From assembly GCA_024398965.1 (NCBI GenBank), contig JAKSIF010000024.1, positions 1-40,068 of the forward strand: DNA of 40,068 bases, given 5' to 3'. The notes below the pieces were generated by a model, which worked only from the letters and a program-made list of their open reading frames with translations, had not been told where the DNA came from and searched no databases. Below are positions 40,066 through 40,068 of the stretch, in pieces. Both the position numbers and the translations under genes were made by a program. The first letter of the stretch is position 1. Each line of letters opens with the position of its first letter. Origin of the DNA: Fibrobacter sp. Its GTDB lineage: Bacteria; Fibrobacterota; Fibrobacteria; Fibrobacterales; Fibrobacteraceae.

Positions 40066-40068
40066 AGT

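Overview
The window looks like a chromosomal segment of a Fibrobacter-type bacterium (phylum Fibrobacterota). Two proteins end in the FISUMP domain, a family named after Fibrobacter succinogenes. Several lipoproteins have serine/aspartate-rich linkers after the lipobox. The gene set combines an LPS-type acyltransferase, a secretin-based type IV pilus system and plant-polysaccharide enzymes (a GH8 Rex-type exo-oligoxylanase and a GH3 beta-glucosidase-like protein). I see no integrase, transposase, phage gene or CRISPR array, so this reads as ordinary vertically inherited chromosome with some lineage-specific inventions.

Layout. 1-1355: the tail of pyrB overlaps a dihydroorotase homologue that has lost its metal ligands (a pyrC' pseudoenzyme). 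1377-8459: a membrane-anchored PilZ protein, then a good sigma70-type promoter and a tightly packed type IV pilus operon, pilM-pilN-pilO-(AMIN/SH3/PilP fusion)-pilQ, closed by a hairpin terminator. 8623-10090 (minus): greA-holA. 10192-11409: argJ. 11519-13610 (minus): a FISUMP lipoprotein and a cytoplasmic GH8 enzyme. 13690-15483: a thioredoxin-reductase-like flavoprotein without the usual NADPH-phosphate motif, followed by a radical SAM protein. 15515-17788: a large LamG-like lipoprotein, divergent from a small secreted FISUMP protein. 17789-18084: the longest gene-free stretch (296 bases), filled with short perfect palindromes. 18085-18698 (minus): tRNA-Pro(CGG) and an Smr-domain protein.

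18812-21793: a polar amino acid ABC transporter in which two tandem copies of a lobe-permuted solute-binding module are fused to the permease, with its ATPase next to it. 21895-23976: secreted GH3 enzyme. 24024-25976 (minus): secreted M6-like metalloprotease. 26225-29890: cobalamin-dependent methionine synthase, whose stop codon overlaps that of a convergent LpxL-like acyltransferase. 30921-39026: a seven-gene co-directional run (mraY-like, UDP-sugar pyrophosphorylase, zinc-ribbon protein, HAD phosphatase, GT-C glycosyltransferase with a carbohydrate-binding tail, MurG-like glycosyltransferase, DUF4261-like protein) that looks like an envelope-glycan operon. 39181-40065 (minus): purC.

The strongest candidates for something under-described are: (a) the pilus alignment-complex protein, in which AMIN-like domains normally found on PilQ sit with an SH3 domain and a PilP domain on one protein, separated by a repeat-built helical rod, while PilQ itself has no AMIN domain; (b) the doubled, lobe-permuted binding protein fused to an ABC permease; and (c) the flavoprotein/radical SAM pair. 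All assignments come from reading motifs; no database search was run.
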